This document shows positions 27,863 to 36,180 of a DNA stretch of 49,507 bases, in pieces. Below the pieces are notes generated by a model. That model saw only the letters and a list, made by a program, of their open reading frames with translations. It was not told the origin of the DNA and made no database searches. This DNA is from a virus: the IMG/VR virus record IMGVR_UViG_3300023176_005235, positions 1-49,507 of that record. One strand, given 5' to 3'. How positions within the stretch are numbered: the first letter of the stretch is position 1; every line of letters starts with the position of its first letter. The translations under genes were made by a program, and so were the position numbers.

Positions 27863-28743
27863 TTTTTTGCAGGTTGAGGCACCTCCTCGACAACCTCTTC
27901 TTCAACCCTTTCGACTCTAGTTGGTCTACCACGATACAAACTCCAGTTCGCAGCAATAACCATCAGTACAGCAAGAGGGTCAAATACAACAACGATCATT
28001 ATAATTACCCAACGAACTGCTCTCTCTAATAAATTCTTATCAGGATTATCGCCATATATTAAAGCAGCAACATATTTGATTGGACCAACTTCAGCTTCAA
28101 GTGTACGTAACTCAGCATTAATTGGTGCCTTTTCTTTTTGTAAATCTAGTATCTTTGCTTGACTTGCTTCTATTTCTTTGATGAGTCTGGCTCTATCCTT
28201 TGCCTGACTTCTTCTAATTTGTAAAGCACGCTCAGCTACATCCTCTTTCTCAAGAAACTCTTTACGCTCTCCGTCGCTAAACAAACTTTCTTCTTTAATA
28301 CCTTTCTTAACTAAAGTTCTTCCTTCTTGATTCATTTTGTTATTGACGACAGCATCCATCTGAGCAATAAGAGATTTATTTGCCTCAATCATTTGACGCT
28401 CAGTATCTATTTGATAATCTATAATTTCTATTTGAGATGCTACATCACCTGTTGGCAATGCCTGATCTAAGTGTGCCTTTGATAAGAATCCAAAGATTCC
28501 CATTGACGTTAAACACATCAATATTATCAAAGCAAACGTAAAGTATGACTTCATGAGCAACGGAACTTGTTTCCAGTTGCGATACATCCATGAAGCAACA
28601 ATTAATTTTGCGACTTCTAAAGAACTTCCCATAACAATGATGGGAACAACTGCCGCAGCGAAGATAGCTACCAATCCAGAAATAGCATAGAAGGCAGCAA
28701 TGGTTGACAACGTTAATGCTGTCACTAAAAGTAAGTAGTTCAT
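27817..28743 (-). CDS. Membrane protein with long coiled coil
   Basis: 308 residues in the normal frame. Two to three N-terminal membrane helices (MNYLLLVTALTLSTIAAFYA, ISGLVAIFAAAVVPIIVM, FALIILMCLTSMGIFGF) are followed by a coiled coil of about 120 residues (TERQMIEANKSLIAQMDAVV, DRARLIKEIEASQAKILDLQ). A last membrane helix (VRWVIIMIVVVFDPLAVLMV) and an acidic tail (VERVEEEVVEEVPQPAKK) follow. The start with SLEVAKLIVASWMYRNWKQV is typical of a marine T4-like phage membrane protein of unknown role. Near its end lies a slippery site that may give a second, longer form (27677-27862). Confidence 0.7.
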   Translation of the reverse strand: MNYLLLVTALTLSTIAAFYAISGLVAIFAAAVVPIIVMGSSLEVAKLIVASWMYRNWKQVPLLMKSYFTFALIILMCLTSMGIFGFLSKAHLDQALPTGDVASQIEIIDYQIDTERQMIEANKSLIAQMDAVVNNKMNQEGRTLVKKGIKEESLFSDGERKEFLEKEDVAERALQIRRSQAKDRARLIKEIEASQAKILDLQKEKAPINAELRTLEAEVGPIKYVAALIYGDNPDKNLLERAVRWVIIMIVVVFDPLAVLMVIAANWSLYRGRPTRVERVEEEVVEEVPQPAKKFVNPSQHLKNSQKR

Positions 28744-29147
28744 TTTTGTAAATTCTTTACATGAGAAGCATGAACCCTCGCCATTATATTTTTATTATAC
28801 CAATCCGTAGGATTTTCTAACACTTCCCTTAGAAATTGCTCTTTGGCTTCTAAGTAAGTGCTTTCACCTTTCTTTTTACACAAATACAATATTTCCCGTG
28901 TAAAGTTTTCCTCCCCCAGTCGTTGAACATCTGATTTCAATTCATCAGAGGATGACCAATATGTTTTCCAATCACTTTCCTCTTTATACCTTTTCTTTTT
29001 ACCTTTGACTTGTCTAGTCTTAGAAAAATAGAAAAGTTTTTTACCAATATACTTTTTGTTTTCTAAATTATTTGTTATGAGATAAACAAAGGCAATATAT
29101 CCTTCAGGTATCTCATTCATTTCTTCATTGTTATATAACCACGCCAT
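28740..29147 (-). CDS. GIY-YIG-like endonuclease
   Basis: About 135 residues from the ATG at 29147, with a weak binding site; a later ATG at 29120 is possible. GYIAFVYLITNNLENKKYIG fits the GIY-YIG opening (VYLITN...KYIGKK), followed by the basic GKKLFYFSKTRQVKGKKKRY, WSSSDELKSDVQRLGEENF with the Glu, and a later EAKEQFLREV and WYNKNI. T4-like phages carry such single-domain nucleases, some mobile. Catalytic residues appear present except that the usual Arg is uncertain. It lies directly after the terminator at 29152-29175. Confidence 0.65.
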   Translation of the reverse strand: MAWLYNNEEMNEIPEGYIAFVYLITNNLENKKYIGKKLFYFSKTRQVKGKKKRYKEESDWKTYWSSSDELKSDVQRLGEENFTREILYLCKKKGESTYLEAKEQFLREVLENPTDWYNKNIMARVHASHVKNLQK

Positions 29148-29151
29148 GGAC

Positions 29152-29175
29152 AAAAAAAGGGGGATTACTCCCCCC
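29152..29175 (-). terminator. Rho-independent terminator
   Basis: Minus strand: GGGGGA, loop GTAA, TCCCCC, then TTTTTTT. It follows the outer-membrane barrel gene (stop at 29201) and ends its transcript. Confidence 0.9.
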
Positions 29176-29200
29176 TATGAGTTAGTATCAGTACTATTTA

Positions 29201-29779
29201 TTAGAACTTAACTTGTACAGTTGTACCACCGATTAGGTGCTCTTTTTGCCAATCACCGTCTTCACCTGCCGTCAAATACTCAACGAATGGTGTAAGTTTG
29301 AGATTTGGAGCGATAGCAATATCGTAACCTGCTTGCCACTTGACGTCATCAATCTTCATGTCGCCTGTTTTGCCAGCACCGAAAGTCCAACGTGGTTGCA
29401 TTTTTAACCATGCTCCACCATATTCTGCCTTTACAATACCACGATATCTCCAATTATCATCTTTACTTCCCTCGAAATATCGATACTCAATTCTGTGCGC
29501 AAGACTAATTGGACCTGCGTTAAAAACTTTGTGTGTTAACTTTGGACGAATCTCAGTATCTGTACCGTCCTCAGCAAGTCTAAGCGCACCAGTAAGATTA
29601 GGTGCTAATTTGTATGTCACTTCAGCGTGATCATAGTCGTCGTCAGCATATGTTCTGATTTCTAGTCCATATGACTCACCTTGGAATTTAAAATTGTTTT
29701 CCATGGTTTGCCAGTCATCTTCAGCATGAACTGAAGACACGAGTATTAATGCTGCGAAAAGTGTCAATAGTTGTTTCAT
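29201..29779 (-). CDS. Outer-membrane beta-barrel (porin-like) protein
   Basis: 192 residues. Signal peptide MKQLLTLFAALILVSSVHA, then 8-12 amphipathic strands: YGLEIRTYADDDYDHAEVTY, LAPNLTGALRLAEDG, SLAHRIEYRYFEGS, YRGIVKAEYGGAWLKMQPRW, YDIAIAPNLKLTPFVEYLT and a final TTVQVKF. The terminal Phe and alternating pattern are those of small outer-membrane barrels (KdgM- or OmpG-like in profile). It lacks a passenger domain, unlike 10516-11991. CTAAATAAT before the gene resembles a T4-type late promoter. A phage porin could alter the envelope or protect from superinfection. Confidence 0.75.
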   Translation of the reverse strand: MKQLLTLFAALILVSSVHAEDDWQTMENNFKFQGESYGLEIRTYADDDYDHAEVTYKLAPNLTGALRLAEDGTDTEIRPKLTHKVFNAGPISLAHRIEYRYFEGSKDDNWRYRGIVKAEYGGAWLKMQPRWTFGAGKTGDMKIDDVKWQAGYDIAIAPNLKLTPFVEYLTAGEDGDWQKEHLIGGTTVQVKF

Positions 29780-29860
29780 TTAATCTCCTTATTAATATGG
29801 GTTATTATTTAGTTATCGTAGTTTTTTAGATACAAATTTTTGAAAAACGTATCTTTTTAG

Positions 29861-29983
29861 CTACAAAATTAAGTAAGCATATATGAACGCCAATGCAGTA
29901 AATAACGTCATACCGCCCAACATCAGTAAAACTATGTAACCGATGATAAGCATAAAAAGAGATTCATCTCTATCATTACTCAT
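29861..29983 (-). CDS. 40-residue membrane peptide
   Basis: ATG overlaps the stop of the gene at 29976 (TAATG). MSNDRDESLFMLIIGYIVLL continues MLGGMTLFTALAFIYAYLIL. A strongly hydrophobic peptide with a short charged N-terminus. The 80 bases to its left are AT-rich with a GATAC/GTATC dyad and carry no gene. Possible holin- or antiholin-type peptide; no assignment. Confidence 0.5.
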   Translation of the reverse strand: MSNDRDESLFMLIIGYIVLLMLGGMTLFTALAFIYAYLIL

Positions 29984-30614
29984 CTAAGTCTTTATATTGC
30001 CAATCATCAGTATGCCCAACATTCCAATAGTCTTTATCCTCAACTGTATAATTTTGAGAACAAACCTTAAAGTCAGGCATTTTAGTTTCTTTTGGTATTA
30101 AACTATTATCACTCCAGATAACTCTATTGTTTGGTTGTGCAGCAAACTGTCCGTTATCTAACTTGATAACGTTAAATGATTTGTGTTCAGGATCATGCTC
30201 CGAAAAGTTTATGTCTAATGTGTTACTATCCGAATGGCAACTATCAATCGTAAACATATAACTACCACTGTAGAATGCTTTATTCTTAGCGAAAAATTTA
30301 CATCTACTGAGAAGTGGTTTTTTAATTACAGTTATGTTATAATCAAAGCAATCCCAAAGTTGTAAAGTATCCAACGATAATTGTCTGAGTCTATCATAAC
30401 TCTTATCCCAAACAAACGCACTGATTGGGAGTTTATCGTACAAGGCACCATACTCTGTCAATAAAGTTTCAAAATATAATGCCTTGCCCTGAACACTCTT
30501 TACTGAGATCCAAATACCTGGAGTCAGTTGTCCCTGTCCGTCTTGGTGATCATATAAAAACTCTTTTCTCACATAAACTGGGACAGGTGGAAGGTTACAT
30601 ACCAAATAAGCCAC
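29976..30614 (-). CDS. Conserved hypothetical phage protein
   Basis: 212 residues from a GTG with GAGGAATA before it. It starts MAYLVCNLPPVPVYVRKEFL and then YDHQDGQGQLTPGIWISVKS. A central DKLPISAFVWDK and LQLWDCFDYNITVIKKPLL suggest a beta-rich protein, and the C-terminus is acidic. It follows the zinc-ribbon gene after NrdB. I recall similar proteins next to RNR genes in marine T4-like phages, without a function. Confidence 0.6.
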   Translation of the reverse strand: MAYLVCNLPPVPVYVRKEFLYDHQDGQGQLTPGIWISVKSVQGKALYFETLLTEYGALYDKLPISAFVWDKSYDRLRQLSLDTLQLWDCFDYNITVIKKPLLSRCKFFAKNKAFYSGSYMFTIDSCHSDSNTLDINFSEHDPEHKSFNVIKLDNGQFAAQPNNRVIWSDNSLIPKETKMPDFKVCSQNYTVEDKDYWNVGHTDDWQYKDLDE

Positions 30615-30763
30615 TATTCCTCCTCGTCAAAATCTTCTTCAGTATAAATGTCTGCTCCACAAAATGGACAGAACACAACTTCTTCAGAAGTTAATTCTCC
30701 CTCTTTAAATATTATCTTACCATGCCCCCCACAGTTCTCACAATCAAAAAACTTTGTTGCCAT
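30614..30763 (-). CDS. 49-residue zinc-ribbon protein
   Basis: The ATG overlaps the nrdB stop (TAATG). MATKFFDCENCGGHGKIIFK and VVFCPFCGADIYTEEDFD give two CxxC knuckles 21 residues apart: a typical zinc ribbon with an acidic tail. Such short ribbons occur downstream of RNR genes in phages; a nucleic-acid or protein contact role is likely. It couples to the GTG of the next gene. Confidence 0.65.
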   Translation of the reverse strand: MATKFFDCENCGGHGKIIFKEGELTSEEVVFCPFCGADIYTEEDFDEEE

Positions 30764-31749
30764 TACTCAGTCCCCCACACTTCTTCCCAAGAACCAGAAA
30801 GTGCACCCTTCGCATAATCCGTTACTCTGTTTTCGAAGAAGTTGCCGTGTACTGGAGCATTAATCATTTCTTCAACCCACGGCAGTGGGTTTTTCTTAAC
30901 TTTAAATATACCACGCATACCTAAACTAATCAATCTACGATCAGCAATGTAACGGATATACTGCTTAACTTCATCAGAAGTAAGTTTTGGCATTTCTGAA
31001 GAACCAAACGCAAGATCGATAAACTTATCTTCAAGTTCTACCATCTTTTCAGCAATCAAATATATCTGACTCTTCAACTCATCATTCCACAGTTCTCGTT
31101 TTTCCTCAATGTATGTACGGAAAACTTTAATCATTGACTCAGCATGCATTGTCTCATCAACAATAGACCAAGTAACGATTTGTCCCATACCTTTCATAAG
31201 CCCATTGCGAGGAAAATTAAGAAGCATGATAAAAGAACTGAAGAGCTGCATACCTTCCGTAAACGCTGAGAATGCAGCAATGTTAACTGCGACTGACTCA
31301 GGTGTACCGTTTTTTCCTGAGAGTTCGAGGAAGTATTCATGTTTTTCCCTCATCTGTTGATATTCTAAAAACTCTGCATATGTAGTTTCAGGCATACCAA
31401 GAGTTTCAATCAAGTGAGAATATGCAGCAATGTGTAATGCTTCACGTGCAGCAAAACCGAGAAGCATCATTCTTACCTCAGGTTGCTTGAAGTATGGTAG
31501 ATAGTTTTCAACATACCCACCTGCTACGTCAATATCACCCTGCGTAAAAAATCTAAAAATATTAGTCAGAAAATGTTTTTGTTGTGGCGATAACTTTTTA
31601 TTCCAGTCTTTAACATCCTCTAACATTGGCACTTCAGTATGTAACCAATGTGCCTGTTCGTGTTTAAGCCATGACTCATATGCCCATGGATAATAAAATG
31701 GCTTGAAAGAGTTTCTTGCTTCTATAATGTTATGTTTTTTCTTTACCAT
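30763..31749 (-). CDS. nrdB: Ribonucleotide reductase class I, small (beta) subunit
   Basis: 328 residues. The di-iron and radical sites are readable: EALHIAAYSHLIE holds Glu, His and the radical Tyr at the E. coli Tyr122 position; AFTEGMQLFSSF and VDETMHAESMIKVF supply the remaining Glu/Glu/His ligands. The C-terminus (SWEEVWGTE) is the kind of tail that docks on NrdA. It makes the tyrosyl radical for NrdA, so dNTPs can be produced for phage replication. It ends one base before the zinc-ribbon gene. Confidence 0.95.
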   Translation of the reverse strand: MVKKKHNIIEARNSFKPFYYPWAYESWLKHEQAHWLHTEVPMLEDVKDWNKKLSPQQKHFLTNIFRFFTQGDIDVAGGYVENYLPYFKQPEVRMMLLGFAAREALHIAAYSHLIETLGMPETTYAEFLEYQQMREKHEYFLELSGKNGTPESVAVNIAAFSAFTEGMQLFSSFIMLLNFPRNGLMKGMGQIVTWSIVDETMHAESMIKVFRTYIEEKRELWNDELKSQIYLIAEKMVELEDKFIDLAFGSSEMPKLTSDEVKQYIRYIADRRLISLGMRGIFKVKKNPLPWVEEMINAPVHGNFFENRVTDYAKGALSGSWEEVWGTE

Positions 31750-31750
31750 G

Positions 31751-33550
31751 TTATCCCTCGCACGCTATACAAACTGATTCATCTTGAGCCAAAGCACTTA
31801 GATCGATTTCTTGTATTACTTGACGTTCTATCGCTTTAGCAACTTTATCTGCCTTCGCAATCTTATCGCTACGGCAATAGTATAGAGTTTTTAATCCCGC
31901 TTTCCATGCTAAGAAATGTACAGCATGTAAATATTTTATGTTGGTATCTGGTCTAAAAAATATGTTGACCGATTGAGCCTGATCAATATATTGTTGACGG
32001 TCAGCTGAATGCTGTATGACCCATCGTTGGTCGATCTCCATTGCAGTTTTGAATACGTCTTTGTGCCACTCGTCGATCCACTCCAGATGTTGAACACTTC
32101 CATCGTTGGCGATAATACTTGACCAGATTTTGTTATAGTCCATTTTATCATCTTCTTCACACTTTCCTTTAATAAATTTATCGAGATATTTGTTCTTGTT
32201 TAGATGCGACCCTGATAATGTATCTTGGCGATACGCATTGGCACGATAAGGTTCAATGCTAGGACTGGTATTGCCCATGAGAATGGAAGAAGAAGCATTG
32301 GGAGCGATAGCCATAACATGACTAAAACGCCTTCCAGTGCCAACCGCATCCAGAGCCTCGCCTCTCTCGGTACCCAATTCAATATTCGCATCATCTAATC
32401 CCTCTCTAATAGATTCAAAAATTCTTTTATTCAACCCCACTGCCATAGCTGATTCCCATGGGATATTCTTTTGTTGCAATAACGCATGAAAACCCAACGC
32501 ACCAATACCAATAGATCTTTCTCTTGTTGCTGAGTATCTAGCACGTTCAATAGCAGTTGGAGCATGATCGATAAAATGCTGAAGAACATTATCCAACATT
32601 TCTGCCACATCTTTTAGGAATGACTCTTCTTTTTTCCACTGATCATAATATTCTAAATTCAAAGATGACAGGCAACAAACAGCTGTTCTTTCATTATCTG
32701 TAGGTAAAATAATTTCTGAACATAAGTTTGACTGACGAATCTTCAACCCAAGTTTCTTTTGGAACTCAGGCATATTACGATTAGATGTATCAATAAAGTG
32801 AAGATATGGCTCACCTGTTTGCATTCTAATTTCTAAAATACGTTGCCATAGTTCACGTGCTGAAACATATTCTCTGATCTCTCCGTTGTTTGGATCTTTC
32901 AATGCCCACTTGTCGTCGGAAGAAGGATCAATCATACAACGCTCGATAATCTCCATAAAATCATCAGTGACATTAATACCGTGATGAAGATTCAGGCAAC
33001 GCATATTCTGATCACCTGTTGGCTTACGCATCTCTAAGAAAATTAAGATGTCTGGATGCGATATATCCAAGTACGCAGCATAGCTACCACGACGAGTACG
33101 ACCCTGTCTATAAGCCAAAGAAGAGGAATCGTAAGTACGAAGATGGGGCATAACCCCAACAGATTTATCGTCAGCTGAACGAATACCGATACCAATTCCA
33201 ACGCCACCTCCTAACATAGATAACCAGTTTACTTCTGATAATGTTTCTACTAACCCCTCAGCTGTATCTTCCAAGTATGGGAGAAAACAACTAATTGGTA
33301 AACCTCTTTTACTTCTACCAAAACTTAATACTGGAGTTGAATAAGACAACCAATGCTTACTTGAATATTCATATAATCTTTGAGCATGCTCATCATTACT
33401 GCCAAATGCTCTAGAAACAAAAGCGAATCTTTCTTGCGGTGACTGTTCATCTTCACGCATATAAGATTCCTGCATTCTTTTTAATCCTAACTCATCAAAT
33501 AACGAATCTCTATCATATGTTACCTTTATGCCATGCACAATATCTTCCAT
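31751..33550 (-). CDS. nrdA: Ribonucleotide reductase class I, large (alpha) subunit
   Basis: 599 residues, shorter than the 740-760 of T4 or E. coli NrdA. The N-terminus goes straight into the barrel: there is no ATP-cone, so overall dATP inhibition is probably missing. Active-site parts are complete: LPISCFLPY and AVCCLSSLNLEYY (redox Cys pair), SNLCSEIILP (Asn, thiyl Cys, Glu), KTLYYCRSDK (radical-transfer Tyr pair) and the C-terminal CIACEG (reducing Cys). Works with NrdB, encoded next to it. Confidence 0.95.
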   Translation of the reverse strand: MEDIVHGIKVTYDRDSLFDELGLKRMQESYMREDEQSPQERFAFVSRAFGSNDEHAQRLYEYSSKHWLSYSTPVLSFGRSKRGLPISCFLPYLEDTAEGLVETLSEVNWLSMLGGGVGIGIGIRSADDKSVGVMPHLRTYDSSSLAYRQGRTRRGSYAAYLDISHPDILIFLEMRKPTGDQNMRCLNLHHGINVTDDFMEIIERCMIDPSSDDKWALKDPNNGEIREYVSARELWQRILEIRMQTGEPYLHFIDTSNRNMPEFQKKLGLKIRQSNLCSEIILPTDNERTAVCCLSSLNLEYYDQWKKEESFLKDVAEMLDNVLQHFIDHAPTAIERARYSATRERSIGIGALGFHALLQQKNIPWESAMAVGLNKRIFESIREGLDDANIELGTERGEALDAVGTGRRFSHVMAIAPNASSSILMGNTSPSIEPYRANAYRQDTLSGSHLNKNKYLDKFIKGKCEEDDKMDYNKIWSSIIANDGSVQHLEWIDEWHKDVFKTAMEIDQRWVIQHSADRQQYIDQAQSVNIFFRPDTNIKYLHAVHFLAWKAGLKTLYYCRSDKIAKADKVAKAIERQVIQEIDLSALAQDESVCIACEG

Positions 33551-33567
33551 TTATTACTCCGCTATTT

Positions 33568-34236
33568 TTATTCTGTTATAAATTCTTCAGCCATAGGAAA
33601 TACATCAACTATCGCCTGTGCACATGCTCGAGCTATTTCCATATGCTCTTTCTGCGTGCCGTTTGAAGAGCGCAATTCTATATAGTGAACCCATGATCTA
33701 AGTGTTCCATTCACATATAGTTTTGAAACAGTATTACCCTCAGGCAACACACACCTCGCCTGCTCTTTAGCAATACCATGTTCTATTGCCCAGTTGTATG
33801 CATTTTTAGCAACTTGAATAGTGCTTTTTTGAATCATCTCCCACTCACCTCTAACTTTTCTATCAGCACTGTCAATAGAGTTTTGCCTATTAGTTTCATC
33901 TTGCAATCTAGCTTCACGAATCACAAAATCTAAATCCTCAAGTGGATTAGCGTAGCGTTGACTAAACTCTTGAAACGAAAATGATCTATGCCTCAATAAC
34001 TGACGAGCAATATCCCTAGTAGTTTCAACCTCTAAACAAGCACTGACCATCTCAAGTGGACTCCAGTGTTTATGTTTAACTAAATACCGTATTAATTTTT
34101 CTGACGTTGTAGTATTAAATTGGTTGGAGGGATTACTTACTCTAGCACAAAACGCAATTAAATCTTGAACATTCATTAAACCTTCAGCATACATATGACG
34201 TTCAGGTTTGGAACAACTAATCAATTTCACTTTCAT
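33568..34236 (-). CDS. thyX: Flavin-dependent thymidylate synthase ThyX
   Basis: The start at 34236 (MKVKLISCSKPERHMYAEGL) overlaps the primase stop (TAATG) and has GGAG before it. The 222 residues include the ThyX signature RHRSFSFQEFSQRYA, plus SPLEMVSACLEVETT before and LRSWVHYIELRSS later. It makes dTMP from dUMP with FAD, NADPH and methylene-THF. dUMP can come from the dCMP deaminase at 5669-6118 and RNR products from the neighbouring genes. Confidence 0.95.
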   Translation of the reverse strand: MKVKLISCSKPERHMYAEGLMNVQDLIAFCARVSNPSNQFNTTTSEKLIRYLVKHKHWSPLEMVSACLEVETTRDIARQLLRHRSFSFQEFSQRYANPLEDLDFVIREARLQDETNRQNSIDSADRKVRGEWEMIQKSTIQVAKNAYNWAIEHGIAKEQARCVLPEGNTVSKLYVNGTLRSWVHYIELRSSNGTQKEHMEIARACAQAIVDVFPMAEEFITE

Positions 34237-35252
34237 TAACACTTTCTCCATTGAGCAAATTTCAACATCGCTTCTACACCTGAAACGGCATTACCATCAA
34301 TGATGCTAACTATTTCTTCCATACTATAACCAGCCAATATCATTTCATTAATATCTTTCTCAGGCATAGTATCTGGGAACAAACATATGGTGTACCCAGC
34401 ATCAATGTACTTTTGTATTTGTTTTGTTATTTCTTTACTTCTTGGCTCATTATCCATAACGATCACTGAATTGCCAAGTATGTCTCTCACAAGTGGAGTA
34501 TCAAAAGACGCACCACTTACTGCTATTGAGTTTGGAAGGAACAAAGAATCTATTGGACCCTCTACAATATATATGGTTTCGTTTTTTTCTACCCTTTCTA
34601 AACCATATACTTTTTCACGACTTTCGTCAAGTTTGATTGTATAATATTTTGGTGTTTCTTTACCGAATGCTCTGGCTTGAAACGCAAAAACATTATTATC
34701 TTCGTCGAAGAAAGGTATAATTAATCTAGGATGATCATCTTCTAAATTACTAAATTGTTGTTTAACGCTATTGGTATATTCTTTAAACTTAGTAGCAAAG
34801 TAAAGTAAGTTCCACTTATCCTTTGGGATCTTGCGGTCAACAATATATTTTAGAGCAGGATGGTTCTCATCCAGTTGATCAATCCTTTGCAACGATGATA
34901 GCGTAGCATCAGGAACTTTAACCGTTTCAGTTTCAAAAAACGAATTATCTATTTCTTTGTGAGAATTGTGTTTTGATGTTCCACTTTTGTAACGTTCAAG
35001 AACGTACTCGTTATATAGGTTCTCATCTATATACTTTATGAAGTTGCCAATATTTGAACCATAGTTACAATTATGACATTTTACAAACAAGTCTGATTTT
35101 TTGCGATAGATATATCCTCTGGCTTTAAGTTTATTGCGTGCACTATCCCCACACACAGGACAACTGTAGTTCCAAAGGTAATCTTTTTTCTGTTTGAAAT
35201 TTCTTAGACGAGTGCTAAGAATGTTTGCATATTTCGCATCAATGTAAAGCAT
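34236..35252 (-). CDS. 61: DNA primase (T4 gp61-like)
   Basis: 338 residues, as in T4 gp61 (342). The N-terminal zinc finger reads CPVCGDSARNKLKARG and FVKCHNCNYGSNI. The TOPRIM catalytic part follows: LIIPFFDEDNNVFAFQARAF, TIYIVEGPIDSLFLPNS (Glu), SVIVMDNEPRSKE (D-x-E). A helical end follows. It lays RNA primers for lagging-strand synthesis with the replicative helicase (not in the window); RNase H at 8092-8964 would remove them. The gene precedes thyX and RNR in one replication and nucleotide operon. Confidence 0.92.
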   Translation of the reverse strand: MLYIDAKYANILSTRLRNFKQKKDYLWNYSCPVCGDSARNKLKARGYIYRKKSDLFVKCHNCNYGSNIGNFIKYIDENLYNEYVLERYKSGTSKHNSHKEIDNSFFETETVKVPDATLSSLQRIDQLDENHPALKYIVDRKIPKDKWNLLYFATKFKEYTNSVKQQFSNLEDDHPRLIIPFFDEDNNVFAFQARAFGKETPKYYTIKLDESREKVYGLERVEKNETIYIVEGPIDSLFLPNSIAVSGASFDTPLVRDILGNSVIVMDNEPRSKEITKQIQKYIDAGYTICLFPDTMPEKDINEMILAGYSMEEIVSIIDGNAVSGVEAMLKFAQWRKC

Positions 35253-35312
35253 GTAATATCTCCATATAGAAGATATATTATACTACATAACGACTTTAAA
35301 AGAAAGTTTGAT

Positions 35313-35786
35313 TTAGAATAAAGATGTAAACTTGACGTTGGAAACTAACCAACCCACTACCACAGCACCACCAATTACAAACCATCTCCATTTTTCTAGA
35401 GCATCAATTTTTTTCTCAACTCTTTTAATTTCTGCATCTTGTCTGTTATGTTCGCTGTCAATATGAGCCTTAATAGACTTCTCAACTGAGTGTATTGCAT
35501 CCATAACCTCACGATTACTAGTTGTGATTCTAGAATGCAACTCTTTAACATCCATGGTAATATCGTCTCTATGCTTGACTATTTTTTGTTCTAGTTCTTT
35601 ATCCATGGTGTTTAGGACATCCAACCTTTCTTCGTGCACGGCAAGCAATTTACTAATATTGTTAGAAACGTCACCTATCTTTTCGATAGTAACATCTAAC
35701 TTAGTAAATAAAACTCCAAACTGATTTATATCTCTTTTGAGAATAGCAACTTCAGTTTGTAGATCCTTGTTGTCCGTTTGTTCCAT
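35313..35786 (-). CDS. Tail-anchored coiled-coil protein
   Basis: 157 residues. Mostly coiled coil: MEQTDNKDLQTEVAILKRDI, VSNNISKLLAVHEERLDVLN, LHSRITTSNREVMDAIHSVE. At the C-terminus is one membrane helix (WRWFVIGGAVVVGWLVSNV). It overlaps the lipoprotein gene 35752-36180 by 35 bases, so it belongs to the spanin-like set. Tail-anchored coiled coils of this type occur in T4-like phages near lysis genes. Confidence 0.6.
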   Translation of the reverse strand: MEQTDNKDLQTEVAILKRDINQFGVLFTKLDVTIEKIGDVSNNISKLLAVHEERLDVLNTMDKELEQKIVKHRDDITMDVKELHSRITTSNREVMDAIHSVEKSIKAHIDSEHNRQDAEIKRVEKKIDALEKWRWFVIGGAVVVGWLVSNVKFTSLF

Positions 35787-36180
35787 CTTTGATTTCTGGT
35801 TCGTAATATTCTTTATATTTTATTATAATAGACCTTTGTGAGGCAATATAATTTCTGATCTCTGCGATTGTAAGCGAGAGTTCTTTATAACCATCATCAG
35901 TCAATGCAAAAAATACAGGATCTGCACCATCCGTTTTAAGTTGGGCGAAGATATCTGCTACATTATCTTCAGTAACAATTTTCCAAGTGATTTCTCTTTT
36001 ACTTAAATCAACTGGAGCAGGGTGAGGAATATTCAATCTGGTTCTCTCAACCTGTTTTGTTTTTATTTCTACCTCCTTTACCTCTTCCCTTTCCGTTGTT
36101 TTCCACAACGTAGGAAAAGACATACAGCCACTAATTAGCAGCAGGGGTATAATTAGGATCAATAAGCGAAGGACATTCAC
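35752..36180 (-). CDS. Lipoprotein, o-spanin candidate
   Basis: 142 residues from a GTG. A lipoprotein signal (MNVLRLLILIIPLLLISGC) with lipobox LISGC is followed by a charged linker (EREEVKEVEIKTKQVERTRL), NIPHPAPVDLSKREITWKIV and a helical end with LTIAEIRNYIASQRSIIIKY. It overlaps the coiled-coil membrane protein gene 36131-36619 by 50 bases. Overlap of an inner-membrane coiled coil with an outer-membrane lipoprotein is typical of two-component spanins, which fuse the membranes at the last step of lysis. Confidence 0.65.
   Translation of the reverse strand: MNVLRLLILIIPLLLISGCMSFPTLWKTTEREEVKEVEIKTKQVERTRLNIPHPAPVDLSKREITWKIVTEDNVADIFAQLKTDGADPVFFALTDDGYKELSLTIAEIRNYIASQRSIIIKYKEYYEPEIKDGTNGQQGSTN

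Noticed and set aside
31936-32160. Second minus-strand frame inside nrdA
   Set aside because: It lies fully within a well-supported catalytic gene in another frame and has no motif.
34796-34812. AAAGTAAAG as another copy of the early promoter
   Set aside because: It is inside the primase gene and no ATTATA stands at the required 17-nt distance.
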